From: CSP1-1 sp035620615
GTDB lineage: Archaea > Thermoproteota > Nitrososphaeria > Nitrososphaerales > Nitrosopumilaceae
Length of the DNA: 37,286 nucleotides
Direction of reading: 5' to 3'
Assembly (NCBI GenBank): GCA_035620615.1
Contig: DASPGM010000009.1
Location: 1 to 37,286, forward strand
Position 1 is the first letter of the stretch. Each line of letters starts with the position of its first letter. Below are positions 30,515 through 37,286 of this stretch, one piece after another. The position numbers were made by a program, and so were the translations under genes. The notes under the pieces are model-generated. The model was not told the DNA's origin and searched no databases. It saw only the letters and a list, made by a program, of their open reading frames with translations.

Positions 30515-30784
30515 TTACCAGTATTTGCCGTTGTCAGGTATTAGACCGATACCTTCTTTTTCAAAGTGTCTGTCTAGTTCATCTACCCATCTCTCACGGT
30601 TGTCTTTGTATGACCATCCGTGAACACGTAACCAGAATGCAATAATTCCAAGTAGGAATACTGTAAACATTATGGTACCGAAAATGTATACCATTACATC
30701 GTAAAATAGTGGGTCATAATTTGGTCCTAATTGTCCTGTAATTGATGATAGGATACTTAGGATTGTGCCCAGTATAGGAATCAT
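30515..30784 (-). CDS. Small membrane protein near amo, candidate AmoY/AmoZ-type subunit
   Basis: 89 residues. The N-terminus is mildly hydrophobic (IPILGTILSILSSI), then a strong membrane helix at about 28-54 (VMVYIFGTIMFTVFLLGIIAF) is followed by a charged cytoplasmic tail with many aromatic and acidic residues. A TATATATCG box is centred about 28 nt upstream of the ATG, like the amo promoters. AmoY and AmoZ are small membrane subunits reported in archaeal ammonia monooxygenase, with genes close to amo in streamlined genomes; size, membrane pattern and place fit. I cannot tell which of the two it is, or exclude another role. Confidence 0.8.
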   Translation of the reverse strand: MIPILGTILSILSSITGQLGPNYDPLFYDVMVYIFGTIMFTVFLLGIIAFWLRVHGWSYKDNRERWVDELDRHFEKEGIGLIPDNGKYW

Positions 30785-30898
30785 TGAAATGAAAACTACA
30801 CACGTGCGATATATACATTTCCTTTATTCTTATACAAGAAGAGATCAAAAAATAATTCAATTTAGGGATATAATTAAAATAAGAAAAGAGAAGGTTGT

Positions 30899-31228
30899 TT
30901 AACCTCTTCCTTGAGCTGCGTATTTTCCAGATTTTCCTTTGAAGAACAATGCTCCTGCAATTCCTCCAAATACTGCTGCTGCAATTGCTGAAGCACCCAA
31001 GACACCATCTGCTGCTAGGTATGGTGTGCCAGAACCAGTAGATGGATTTAGCTCAGCTGCTTCGACTTTTCGTCTAGCAAGCTCTAATGTTTCTTCTAAA
31101 GTACGCGCACCGGTTTCACCTTCATCGCCTACATTACCCATGTACTGGGCATAGACTAATCCACTTACACCCCAGTAACCAAGTATATAGACAGTGAAAA
31201 TTGTTGCAATTAGTAAGGTTTTGTTCAT
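30899..31228 (-). CDS. Small membrane protein near amo, second candidate AmoY/AmoZ-type subunit
   Basis: 109 residues. An N-terminal hydrophobic segment (about 4-27, ending LVYAQYMG) looks like a signal peptide or first helix. A soluble stretch of about 45 residues outside (GETGARTLEETLELARRKVEAAEL) looks helical and amphipathic. A second membrane helix at about 74-95 (Ala/Gly-rich) is followed by a short basic tail (KGKSGKYAAQGRG). The frequent use of Ala/Gly-rich helices and the place 2 kb from amoB fit a small subunit of the monooxygenase, as for the neighbouring 89-residue gene 114 nt away in the same direction. Alternatives are other membrane complexes. Confidence 0.8.
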   Translation of the reverse strand: MNKTLLIATIFTVYILGYWGVSGLVYAQYMGNVGDEGETGARTLEETLELARRKVEAAELNPSTGSGTPYLAADGVLGASAIAAAVFGGIAGALFFKGKSGKYAAQGRG

Positions 31229-31352
31229 ATCGATTACCTGTTGAAGGAATGCTAGTAGTGTCTATTTAACTTTTTTCTCGATATCCATTTTGGAAAAATT
31301 TTCAATGATCGCTTTAAGTAACGTTTATGTTTGTTCTTCAGGCACGATTTTC

Positions 31353-31802
31353 ATGGGAAGATTACATACTCATAATCACGGAAAATCACATTCCACAAGA
31401 CCAATAGATCTAAAAAAGCCATCATGGGTAACGCAAAGTCCAAAAGAAATTGAAGAGTTGATTATAAAATATGGAAAGGATGGATTGCCTCCCAGTATGA
31501 TTGGAATAAAATTACGAGATCAACATGCAATTCCTCTGGTTAAACCAATAATCAACAAAGGCATAGCAGAAGTTTTAGATGAGAATAAATCAAGTCAAGA
31601 AATTCCTGAGGATTTGAATAATATTGTAATGAAGGCAGTAGGTTTACAAAATCACTTAAAATCAAACAGAAATGATAATCGAAATGTCAGATCGCTTGAA
31701 CTAATTGAAGCCAAGGTACATAGACTTTCAGTTTACTATAAGAAGATTGGGCGAATTCCTAAAACTTGGAAATATAAATCAGTGGTAGCTCAACTTGAGT
31801 AA
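31353..31802 (+). CDS. rps15: Small ribosomal subunit protein uS15
   Basis: 149 residues from the ATG at 31353. The frame is open further upstream to 31290, but the family-typical start is GRLHTHNHGKSHSTRP, and 149 residues is the usual archaeal length. Further features are PSWVTQSPKEIEELIIKYGKDGLPPSMIGIKLRDQHAIPLVK and, near the end, LIEAKVHRLSVYYKKIGRIPKTWKY, both very conserved. It binds the central domain of 16S rRNA. Its stop shares one base with the start of the recJ-like gene (TAATG), a conserved archaeal pairing. Confidence 0.96.
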   Translation: MGRLHTHNHGKSHSTRPIDLKKPSWVTQSPKEIEELIIKYGKDGLPPSMIGIKLRDQHAIPLVKPIINKGIAEVLDENKSSQEIPEDLNNIVMKAVGLQNHLKSNRNDNRNVRSLELIEAKVHRLSVYYKKIGRIPKTWKYKSVVAQLE

Positions 31803-33223
31803 TGGAAAAGATTTTTGAGCAGGCATTAAAAAATTTTAAAGATAAAATCACGGATTGCATTAAATCAAAGAAAAGCATCTCAGTTATTACTCATATTGAT
31901 TGTGATGGTATTACTTCTGGCAGTATCATATCTAAAGCATTAATTCGGGAAGGTGCGAATTGTACTGTAAGTACAACAAAGGAGTTAAACAAAAAAGTAA
32001 TTGCAAAATTAAAAGATGATCATAGAGATTTTCATGTTATTACTGATCTTGGTGGAGGCTTTGGCAAAGACTTGGATGAGAATCTTTCTGAAAATTGGGT
32101 GGTACTTGATCATCATCAGATTCCCCAAGAAGAATTTGATAATGAACGAATTATCAATGCTTGGAAATACGGTATAGACGGAGGAATCCAAATTAGTGCT
32201 GGTGGAATGGCGTATCAAGCAGCAAGATGTCTAGATGATAAAAATACAGATCTAGCATGGGTAGCAGTAGTTTCAGCACTTGGAGATAGACAAGATCAAG
32301 GTGAGAAAAAATCTTTCAAAGGATTAAACTTGGAAATTGCAAATACTGCAAAAAATATTGGTCAAATGAAAATGGATTTAGATTTATTACTAGTTGGTAG
32401 AGAGACAAGGCCATTACCTGATGCACTTGCATTTACATCTCAACCCTTCATTGAAGGACTAACATGGAATAGAGACGCTTGTTTATCTTTACTTAATTCA
32501 TCTGGAATAAAACTAAAAGATGGGGGACGTTGGCGTGTCCCGGCAGAACTTGGCGAAGATGAAAAGCGGATGGTTATTGAATCAATTTCTAAATTTGCAT
32601 CTGGAAAAAATGCTACAGATATTATGAATGAATTAATTGGATACACCTACACATTCCCAAGAGAGGATAGAGGAAGTTTTCTAAGAGATGGAAGAGAGTT
32701 TTCTACCATGCTAAACTCATGCGGACGAATTCAAAAGGCTGGAGTAGGAATTGCCATTTGTATGGGAGATAGAACAAAGATGCTCAAAGAAGGAGAGAAC
32801 ATTCTAGTAGAATATAGAAAGATGATTAGAAATTTCATGAATATTTTAGCTAACGAAAGATGGAGAACAAGTGATACAACAAATTGTGTTATGGTAAATG
32901 CAGAAGGAGTTGTACCAGAAACAATGACAGGAACTATTTCATCTCTAATTGCAGGTTCTCCTAAAAATGCAGGCAAAATAGTAATTCTGCGAACAGGTGG
33001 TGAGGAAGGTACAATAAAATTTTCATCAAGAAAATCTTATAGCTGCAAATCTGAGGTAAATCTTAGTAATTTAATGAGAACTGGGGCAGAAAAATTTGAA
33101 GGAGTAGGAGGAGGTCACGATGCAGCTGCTGGAGCAAGGATAACTAAAGACAAATTGGATGGTTTCTTGGATTATTTAGAACAAAATGTCCTTAACGTGC
33201 AAGGTTCTAGTAACTCTCAATAA
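31802..33223 (+). CDS. DHH-family RecJ-like phosphoesterase/exonuclease
   Basis: 473 residues. The DHH domain shows THIDCDGITSG (metal ligands Asp33 and Asp35), TDLGGGFG and the DHH triad at 103-105 (VVLDHHQIP). The DHHA1 part near the C-terminus ends with the signature GVGGGHDAAAGARI. Archaeal members are RecJ-like single-strand nucleases, one group (GAN) associated with GINS in replication; others act on RNA. The synteny rps15-recJ-pcc1 is common in archaea. It starts in the last base of the rps15 stop and overlaps pcc1 by 38 nt. Family certain, exact substrate not. Confidence 0.92.
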   Translation: MEKIFEQALKNFKDKITDCIKSKKSISVITHIDCDGITSGSIISKALIREGANCTVSTTKELNKKVIAKLKDDHRDFHVITDLGGGFGKDLDENLSENWVVLDHHQIPQEEFDNERIINAWKYGIDGGIQISAGGMAYQAARCLDDKNTDLAWVAVVSALGDRQDQGEKKSFKGLNLEIANTAKNIGQMKMDLDLLLVGRETRPLPDALAFTSQPFIEGLTWNRDACLSLLNSSGIKLKDGGRWRVPAELGEDEKRMVIESISKFASGKNATDIMNELIGYTYTFPREDRGSFLRDGREFSTMLNSCGRIQKAGVGIAICMGDRTKMLKEGENILVEYRKMIRNFMNILANERWRTSDTTNCVMVNAEGVVPETMTGTISSLIAGSPKNAGKIVILRTGGEEGTIKFSSRKSYSCKSEVNLSNLMRTGAEKFEGVGGGHDAAAGARITKDKLDGFLDYLEQNVLNVQGSSNSQ

Positions 33224-33428
33224 CATTTCTGAGAAAAAGGCTAATGCTGTTAGATTGGCATTAGAGCCTGACAATGTAAATTTCCCAGAAAACTTGACTT
33301 TAAAAGTAGAAAATGTTGATAACAAACTTGTTTTTAATTTTCAAAGTCAAGGGAATATGAAGAAATTGATAGCAACTGTAGATGAGGTTTTAGAACACGT
33401 TCAAGTTGCACTAAAAGTGATAGAGTGA
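33186..33428 (+). CDS. pcc1: KEOPS complex subunit Pcc1
   Basis: 80 residues, typical Pcc1 length. The sequence shows the small beta-alpha-beta pattern of the family (NISEKKANAVRLALEPDNVNFP, LTLKVENVDNKLVFNFQSQGNMKKLIATVDEVLEHVQVAL). Pcc1 dimerises and binds Kae1 in the KEOPS complex, which makes the N6-threonylcarbamoyl-adenosine (t6A) at position 37 of ANN-decoding tRNAs. It overlaps recJ by 38 nt and shares one base with serS (TGATG), so it is part of a tightly packed operon. Confident. Confidence 0.9.
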   Translation: MSLTCKVLVTLNNISEKKANAVRLALEPDNVNFPENLTLKVENVDNKLVFNFQSQGNMKKLIATVDEVLEHVQVALKVIE

Positions 33429-34690
33429 TGCTAGATCCTAAAATCATCAGAGATAAACCCGATGTTATTCGAAAGATGTTAAAAGATAGAGCAATTGATT
33501 TTGATTTTGATGGGCTAGTTCTATGTGACAAGCAAAGACGAGAGATTATGATTAAAACAGATGAATTACGAAAGAAAAGAAATGATGTATCATTAGAATT
33601 CAGTAAGAGGAAAAAAGCAGGAGAAGATACTACTCAATTACTAAATAAGATGTCCGAAGTTTCAAAAGAATTAGAAGAGTTAGAAACAAATCAAAATAAA
33701 ATTGAATTAAATTATAAAAAACTTGCATTAACTATTCCTAATCTAATTCATGAATCAGTTCCAATTGGGGCAGATCAGAGTGCAAACAAAGAAATGAAAA
33801 AATGGGGAGAGCCCCCTAAATTTGATTTTTCAATTAAAGACCACATTGATTTTGCAACAAGTTTGGACCTTGTAGATCTTGAACGAGCAGCAAAGATAGC
33901 TGGAGCAAGGTTTTATTTTTTAAAAAATGATCTTGTTCAACTAAATCAAGCTTTAATCCAGTATGCACTTGATTTTCTATCCAAAAAAAAATACGGTCTA
34001 ATCCAACCACCTTATTTGATCAATAGGAATTCTATGGAAGGGGCAATAATTGCTGAGGATTTTGAAAATGTCATTTACAAAGTTGAAGGCGAAGATCTCT
34101 ATTTAATAGGAACATCAGAACATGCTGTGGCAGCTATGCATGCTGATGAAATTTTAGATGGAGGTAAATTGCCAATTAGATATGCAGGAGTAAGTCCATG
34201 TTTTAGAAAAGAAGCAGGCGCTCATGGTAAAGATCAGAAAGGGATTTTTCGTGTACATCAATTTGAAAAAATTGAACAATTTGTATTTTCTAGACCTGAA
34301 GATTCATGGAAGGAACACGAACTTTTGCTGTCAAATGCAGAAGAGTTTTACAAAAACCTTGGAATTCCTTACAAAGTAATGCTTCTATCAAGTGGAGATA
34401 TGGGAAAAATTTCTGCAAAGACATACGATATTGAAGCATGGATGGCAGGCCAAAATGCATACAGAGAAATTGTTTCTTGTTCAAATTGCCTAGATTACCA
34501 GGCAAGAAGATTAAAGATTAGATTTAGAGACAAGTCAAATGAACAGACTCAATATTTGCATACCTTAAACAGTACTCTTGTAGCAACAACTAGAACGCTC
34601 GTTGCCATATTAGAAAATTTTCAAACTAAGGATGGACACATAAACGTTCCAGAAGTTTTACAGAGATATGTTGGAAAAAATACAATCTGA
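33428..34690 (+). CDS. serS: Serine--tRNA ligase
   Basis: 420 residues from the ATG at 33428 (a GTG one codon earlier is also open). The N-terminal about 100 residues form the long antiparallel coiled-coil arm of canonical SerRS that reads the variable arm of tRNA-Ser (RKKRNDVSLEFSKRKKAGED... LEELETNQNKIE). The catalytic part has LIGTSEHAVAAMH, the motif 2 region FRKEAGAHGKDQKGIFRVHQFEKIEQF and EIVSCSNCLDYQARRLKIRFR with motif 3 near the end (LNSTLVATTRTLVAILEN). Canonical rather than the rare methanogen type. Start shares a base with the pcc1 stop. Confident. Confidence 0.96.
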   Translation: MLDPKIIRDKPDVIRKMLKDRAIDFDFDGLVLCDKQRREIMIKTDELRKKRNDVSLEFSKRKKAGEDTTQLLNKMSEVSKELEELETNQNKIELNYKKLALTIPNLIHESVPIGADQSANKEMKKWGEPPKFDFSIKDHIDFATSLDLVDLERAAKIAGARFYFLKNDLVQLNQALIQYALDFLSKKKYGLIQPPYLINRNSMEGAIIAEDFENVIYKVEGEDLYLIGTSEHAVAAMHADEILDGGKLPIRYAGVSPCFRKEAGAHGKDQKGIFRVHQFEKIEQFVFSRPEDSWKEHELLLSNAEEFYKNLGIPYKVMLLSSGDMGKISAKTYDIEAWMAGQNAYREIVSCSNCLDYQARRLKIRFRDKSNEQTQYLHTLNSTLVATTRTLVAILENFQTKDGHINVPEVLQRYVGKNTI

Positions 34691-34732
34691 GTTCAGTACG
34701 ACTTATATTTTGGCTCAAAAGGTCGATATTAG

Positions 34733-35344
34733 TTGGCTCGCCGAACAACCAAAGTAAAGGACAAGTGGAGAGAGAAAAGATGGGTTAATGTCTATGCTCC
34801 TGATTCTTTTAACAATGTTCCAATTGCGTATATTCCTATAACGGATGATGAAAATGCAAAAGGAAGAGTGATAGAGGTAACACTTTTTGATATTCTAAAA
34901 GGAGATCCATCACAACATCAATACAAGATGTACTTTCAAATACACAAAGTAGATGGAGATAAAGCCACTACCGTTTTTAAAAGATATGAGTATTCAAAAG
35001 AATTTTTGAGAAGTTTGATTAGACGCGGATCATCTAGAATTACATTTATGCTAGAAGCCAAAACAAAGGATGGTTATATTTTTCGAATCAAAGTTATTGC
35101 ATTAACCCACAGAAAACTAAACACATCTAGAAAGCACGCATTTAGATTAATTGCAAAAGACGTAATGGAAAAAACCATACCCCATATGACTATAGATCAG
35201 TTTGTTCAGGCAACATGTTATGGAAAAATTAATTCTGATATTATGGCTGCAACTAAAAAAGTCATAAGAATGAGACATGTGGGATTAGAAAAAGTAAAAC
35301 TAGTCAGAACAGCAGAAGCTGAAATTGCTCTTCTCAAGGCTTAG
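34733..35344 (+). CDS. rps3ae: Small ribosomal subunit protein eS1 (S3Ae)
   Basis: 203 residues, the archaeal length. Conserved stretches are KDKWREKRWVNVYAPDSFNNVPIAYIP, GRVIEVTLFDILKGDPSQHQYKMYFQI and KHAFRLIAKDVMEKTIPHMTIDQFVQA. The protein belongs to the small-subunit platform, near uS11. The start codon is TTG; it begins ARRTTKVKDKW as in relatives, and a TATA box (acttatattt, 34701-34710) is centred about 27 nt upstream, so the mRNA would be leaderless on a TTG start. Confident. Confidence 0.95.
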   Translation: MARRTTKVKDKWREKRWVNVYAPDSFNNVPIAYIPITDDENAKGRVIEVTLFDILKGDPSQHQYKMYFQIHKVDGDKATTVFKRYEYSKEFLRSLIRRGSSRITFMLEAKTKDGYIFRIKVIALTHRKLNTSRKHAFRLIAKDVMEKTIPHMTIDQFVQATCYGKINSDIMAATKKVIRMRHVGLEKVKLVRTAEAEIALLKA

Positions 35345-35375
35345 AATTAATTTAGAATATTATCTTAGATAAAAA

Positions 35376-35807
35376 ATGGTAGATAAGCTTGAAGTTACAG
35401 TAGAGATAATTGCTCATGCGACAGAAGATGTTGGAAAAATTTTAGATTCATTTTTTGAGATATTTAAAATTCCAAAAGAAGAGTTTGAGACTCAAAATCT
35501 TACTGGCCATTTTGATAACCCCATTACATTGCTTCGAATAAAAATTAAAAAAAAGGAAGCTAAGAGTTTTTTGCACAGATTGGTTTCAAAAATTCCAAAA
35601 GAAGAGTTTCAAGTATTAATAGAAGATATTGAAAATCGGCTCCAAAATTCTACTTTGCATTTGAGGTTTGGAAAACAAGATATGATTAGAGGGAAAATGA
35701 TTCAAGAAGAAAAAGATGCAGTAAAGTTGAAGATAGTATCACCTTCCTACAACAAAAAAGATACTGTTAGAAATTATGTCAGTCTTTTGACTGGCAAAAG
35801 TAAATGA
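35376..35807 (+). CDS. RNA-binding protein of the predicted exosome-subunit family (COG1325)
   Basis: 143 residues. The pattern VEVTVEIIAHATEDVGKILDSFFEIF... EEFETQNLTGHFDNPITLLRIKIKKK... LHLRFGKQDMIRG matches the archaeal family with an L5-like fold, annotated as an RNA-binding or predicted exosome subunit. The conserved RFGKQDM stretch is the most specific part. It lies 31 nt after rps3ae in the same direction, among translation and RNA genes, which fits. Its actual partner and function are not established. Confidence 0.8.
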   Translation: MVDKLEVTVEIIAHATEDVGKILDSFFEIFKIPKEEFETQNLTGHFDNPITLLRIKIKKKEAKSFLHRLVSKIPKEEFQVLIEDIENRLQNSTLHLRFGKQDMIRGKMIQEEKDAVKLKIVSPSYNKKDTVRNYVSLLTGKSK

Positions 35808-35854
35808 GATAAATTTCTTAGATGAATTTAATAATATTATTTAGTATGACGAGA

Positions 35855-35928
35855 ATGGGAATGAGGAGATATTAGCCGCTCCAGTCTGAGCAGATATGCT
35901 TTGAAGAAGCCGCGACGAACTGACCCAA
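35855..35928 (+). ncRNA. Candidate box C/D sRNA
   Basis: In the 175-nt gap before the reductase gene the order is: terminal stem TGGG (35856-35859), box C-like ATGAGGA (35861-35867), box D' CTGA (35886-35889), box C'-like TTGAAGA (35901-35907), box D CTGA (35920-35923), closing stem CCCA (35924-35927). The 12 nt between C' and D and the stretch before D' would be guides for 2'-O-methylation. An AT-rich TATA-like stretch lies about 25-30 nt upstream and T-rich sequence follows. The C boxes deviate from RTGATGA by one or two bases, so this is probable, not certain. Confidence 0.55.
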
Positions 35929-35949
35929 AAAGTTTTTGTGGTTTTGGAT

Positions 35950-35961
35950 TATTTTAAATAC
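35950..35961 (+). promoter_or_regulatory. TATA box of the reductase gene
   Basis: tattttaaatac is centred about 27 nt upstream of the ATG at 35983 and predicts a leaderless mRNA. Confidence 0.5.
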
Positions 35962-35982
35962 AGTTGATCTAGTTGGGTAGCC

Positions 35983-37286
35983 ATGAATACAGATTATGAT
36001 GTAATAGTAGCTGGCGGAGGACTTGCAGGAACTATTGCTTCACAATCGATTTCATACTATTCTAAACAAAAATTATCAATTTTGGTAATTGATCGAAGTA
36101 CAGAGTTTACCCCCGGTCAAAAAAATATTAGCGGATGGACCTGTGGAGATGCAGTTAGTAAAGAAACCGTAGATTTCATGACAGAACGAATTAAGATTCC
36201 CTGGACAGAGCCTGAAATTGAACATCATGTAAAGGGAGTAATGGCATTTTCACCTGACAGAGAAACATCCATTCCATTTGATGGAGATGGGTATATGCTT
36301 AACAGACAAAAACTTCCTGAAGTTCAAAATCAAAGAGCCCAAAAGATGGGAGTAAAATTTGATTTTGAAATAAATCTAACGGGACTATTGTATGAAGGAA
36401 ATCAAGTAATTGGAGTACAAGGAATTGATAACAAGAATAAACAACCATACAAGAAAACTGGGAAAATAGTAATTGATGCAACTGGAATTACATCAATGCT
36501 TAGAAATCAAATTCAAAACACTACAAAAATAGAGAGAAAAATTGACAGGCGCGATGTAGAATCAACTGGGAGACATATTATGTATTTTGATAAAGGAGAA
36601 GAAGATCTATCTGAATTTGATCCAGATTATTGTATTATTCATCTTGATCAAGATATTGCACCAGGAGGATATGGATGGGTTTTTCCAAAAGGAGAAAACA
36701 AGGTAAACATAGGTTTAGGAGTTGAAAAATCAATTTTAGATAAACGAAACAAAAGGCTCGGAAAAAATGATAATGTTTCTAGTCTTATACAGGAATATCT
36801 TCATAGAAATAAAGCAATTAAAAATCCTAGATTATCAACTGATCCAATTGATAAAAATAACGCATCGGGAAATTTTCAAGTATCTGTAAGACGACAAAAT
36901 GATTGTCTTGTCGCAAATGGTTACATGCTTGTTGGAGACTCTGCATGGATGCCAAAACCACTTGATGCAGGAGGTATTGGACCTGCATTGGTTGCTGGAA
37001 CTTTGATAGGAAAAGTTGTTGCAGAGGCTATTGAGGCAAATGATGTAACAGAGAAAGGCCTTTGGAAATACAACAAGGAATTTATCAATGAATATGGTTA
37101 CAAAACAGCTGGTCTTGAAATATTTCGAAGATTAATACAAACACTCACAAACGATCAAATTAGTTATGGTATGAAACACTTTTTGGGAAATCTTGATGTT
37201 GAGGCAATCTCTAAAGGTGAGCATCCAGACTTTAGTGCATTAAGCAAAATAGGAATGATGATTCGAGGAGCACTAAACAAAAAACT
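35983..37286 (+). CDS. Geranylgeranyl reductase family FAD-dependent enzyme (3' end outside window)
   Basis: 434 codons are in the window and the frame is still open at the edge, so the C-terminus is missing. The N-terminus has the dinucleotide-binding Rossmann motif VIVAGGGLAGTIAS with DRS at the end of the second strand. Later come GYMLNRQKLPEVQNQRAQKMGVKF, IDATG, GGYGWVFPKGENKVNIGLGV and the flavin-binding GYMLVGDSAWMPKPLDAGGIGPAL. This is the order in the GGR family, which saturates the isoprenoid chains of archaeal membrane lipids (digeranylgeranylglycerophospholipid reductase). Other uses, such as quinone side chains, cannot be excluded. The family is clear. Confidence 0.9.
   Translation, partial: MNTDYDVIVAGGGLAGTIASQSISYYSKQKLSILVIDRSTEFTPGQKNISGWTCGDAVSKETVDFMTERIKIPWTEPEIEHHVKGVMAFSPDRETSIPFDGDGYMLNRQKLPEVQNQRAQKMGVKFDFEINLTGLLYEGNQVIGVQGIDNKNKQPYKKTGKIVIDATGITSMLRNQIQNTTKIERKIDRRDVESTGRHIMYFDKGEEDLSEFDPDYCIIHLDQDIAPGGYGWVFPKGENKVNIGLGVEKSILDKRNKRLGKNDNVSSLIQEYLHRNKAIKNPRLSTDPIDKNNASGNFQVSVRRQNDCLVANGYMLVGDSAWMPKPLDAGGIGPALVAGTLIGKVVAEAIEANDVTEKGLWKYNKEFINEYGYKTAGLEIFRRLIQTLTNDQISYGMKHFLGNLDVEAISKGEHPDFSALSKIGMMIRGALNKK

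Noticed and set aside
31290..31352. 21 extra residues at the start of uS15
   Set aside because: The family begins with GRLHTHNHGKS; the upstream part is Cys-rich and unlike any uS15 extension.
1..37286. Insertion sequences, prophage or CRISPR array
   Set aside because: No transposase, integrase, phage structural gene, long terminal repeat or regularly spaced repeat was seen on reading both strands.

Overview
The window comes from an ammonia-oxidising archaeon of the Nitrososphaerota (Thaumarchaeota), most like the marine/freshwater group I.1a (Nitrosopumilus/Nitrosarchaeum type). The evidence is an archaeal ammonia monooxygenase cluster (amoC, amoX and amoA on the minus strand, amoB divergent), archaeal-type aminoacyl-tRNA synthetases and ribosomal proteins (uS11, uS15, eS1), a KEOPS Pcc1 subunit, intron-containing tRNAs with bulge-helix-bulge splice sites, AT-rich DNA (about one third G+C by eye), and TATA boxes about 26 nt upstream of many start codons, which implies leaderless transcripts.

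Layout. 1-4.5 kb: end of rps11, then a minus-strand operon (rtcB, a PDCD5-like gene, a hypothetical), purB, and a PP-loop asparagine-synthase-like gene. 4.6-8 kb: pterin-4a-carbinolamine dehydratase, a 6-pyruvoyl-tetrahydropterin-synthase-like protein with an unusual nuclease-like N-terminal half, and valS. 8-11.7 kb: two exported proteins (one a long coiled coil), pdxT-pdxS and an anchored hypothetical. 11.8-14.3 kb: tRNA-Trp with two introns and a mitochondrial-type aconitase. 14.4-16.4 kb: unknown proteins, a zincin-like protein, a stand-alone Lrp/AsnC ligand-binding domain and a probable structured RNA. 16.4-20.9 kb: pheST and trpS, divergent from a 48-nt spacer. 20.9-25.8 kb: coaD, exported proteins, a 35-residue membrane protein, a redoxin, a regulator with a B12-binding-like domain, and tRNAs Ala, Ile, Leu and Thr, of which Ile and Leu carry introns. 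25.8-31.2 kb: an orphan Dam-like methylase, the amo cluster, and small membrane proteins that may be further monooxygenase subunits. 31.3-37.3 kb: a classical archaeal information-processing run (rps15, recJ-like, pcc1, serS, rps3ae, an exosome-associated protein), a box C/D sRNA candidate, and a geranylgeranyl reductase cut off by the window edge.

No insertion sequence, CRISPR array or prophage was seen; most of the window is core genome. The points most worth a second look are the non-canonical tRNA introns, the fused pterin enzyme, the unexplained paired RNA structure at 16.2-16.4 kb, the individually promoted leaderless amo genes beside a DNA adenine methylase, and the small membrane proteins beside amoB. 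All functional calls rest on motif recognition by eye; no database search was run.
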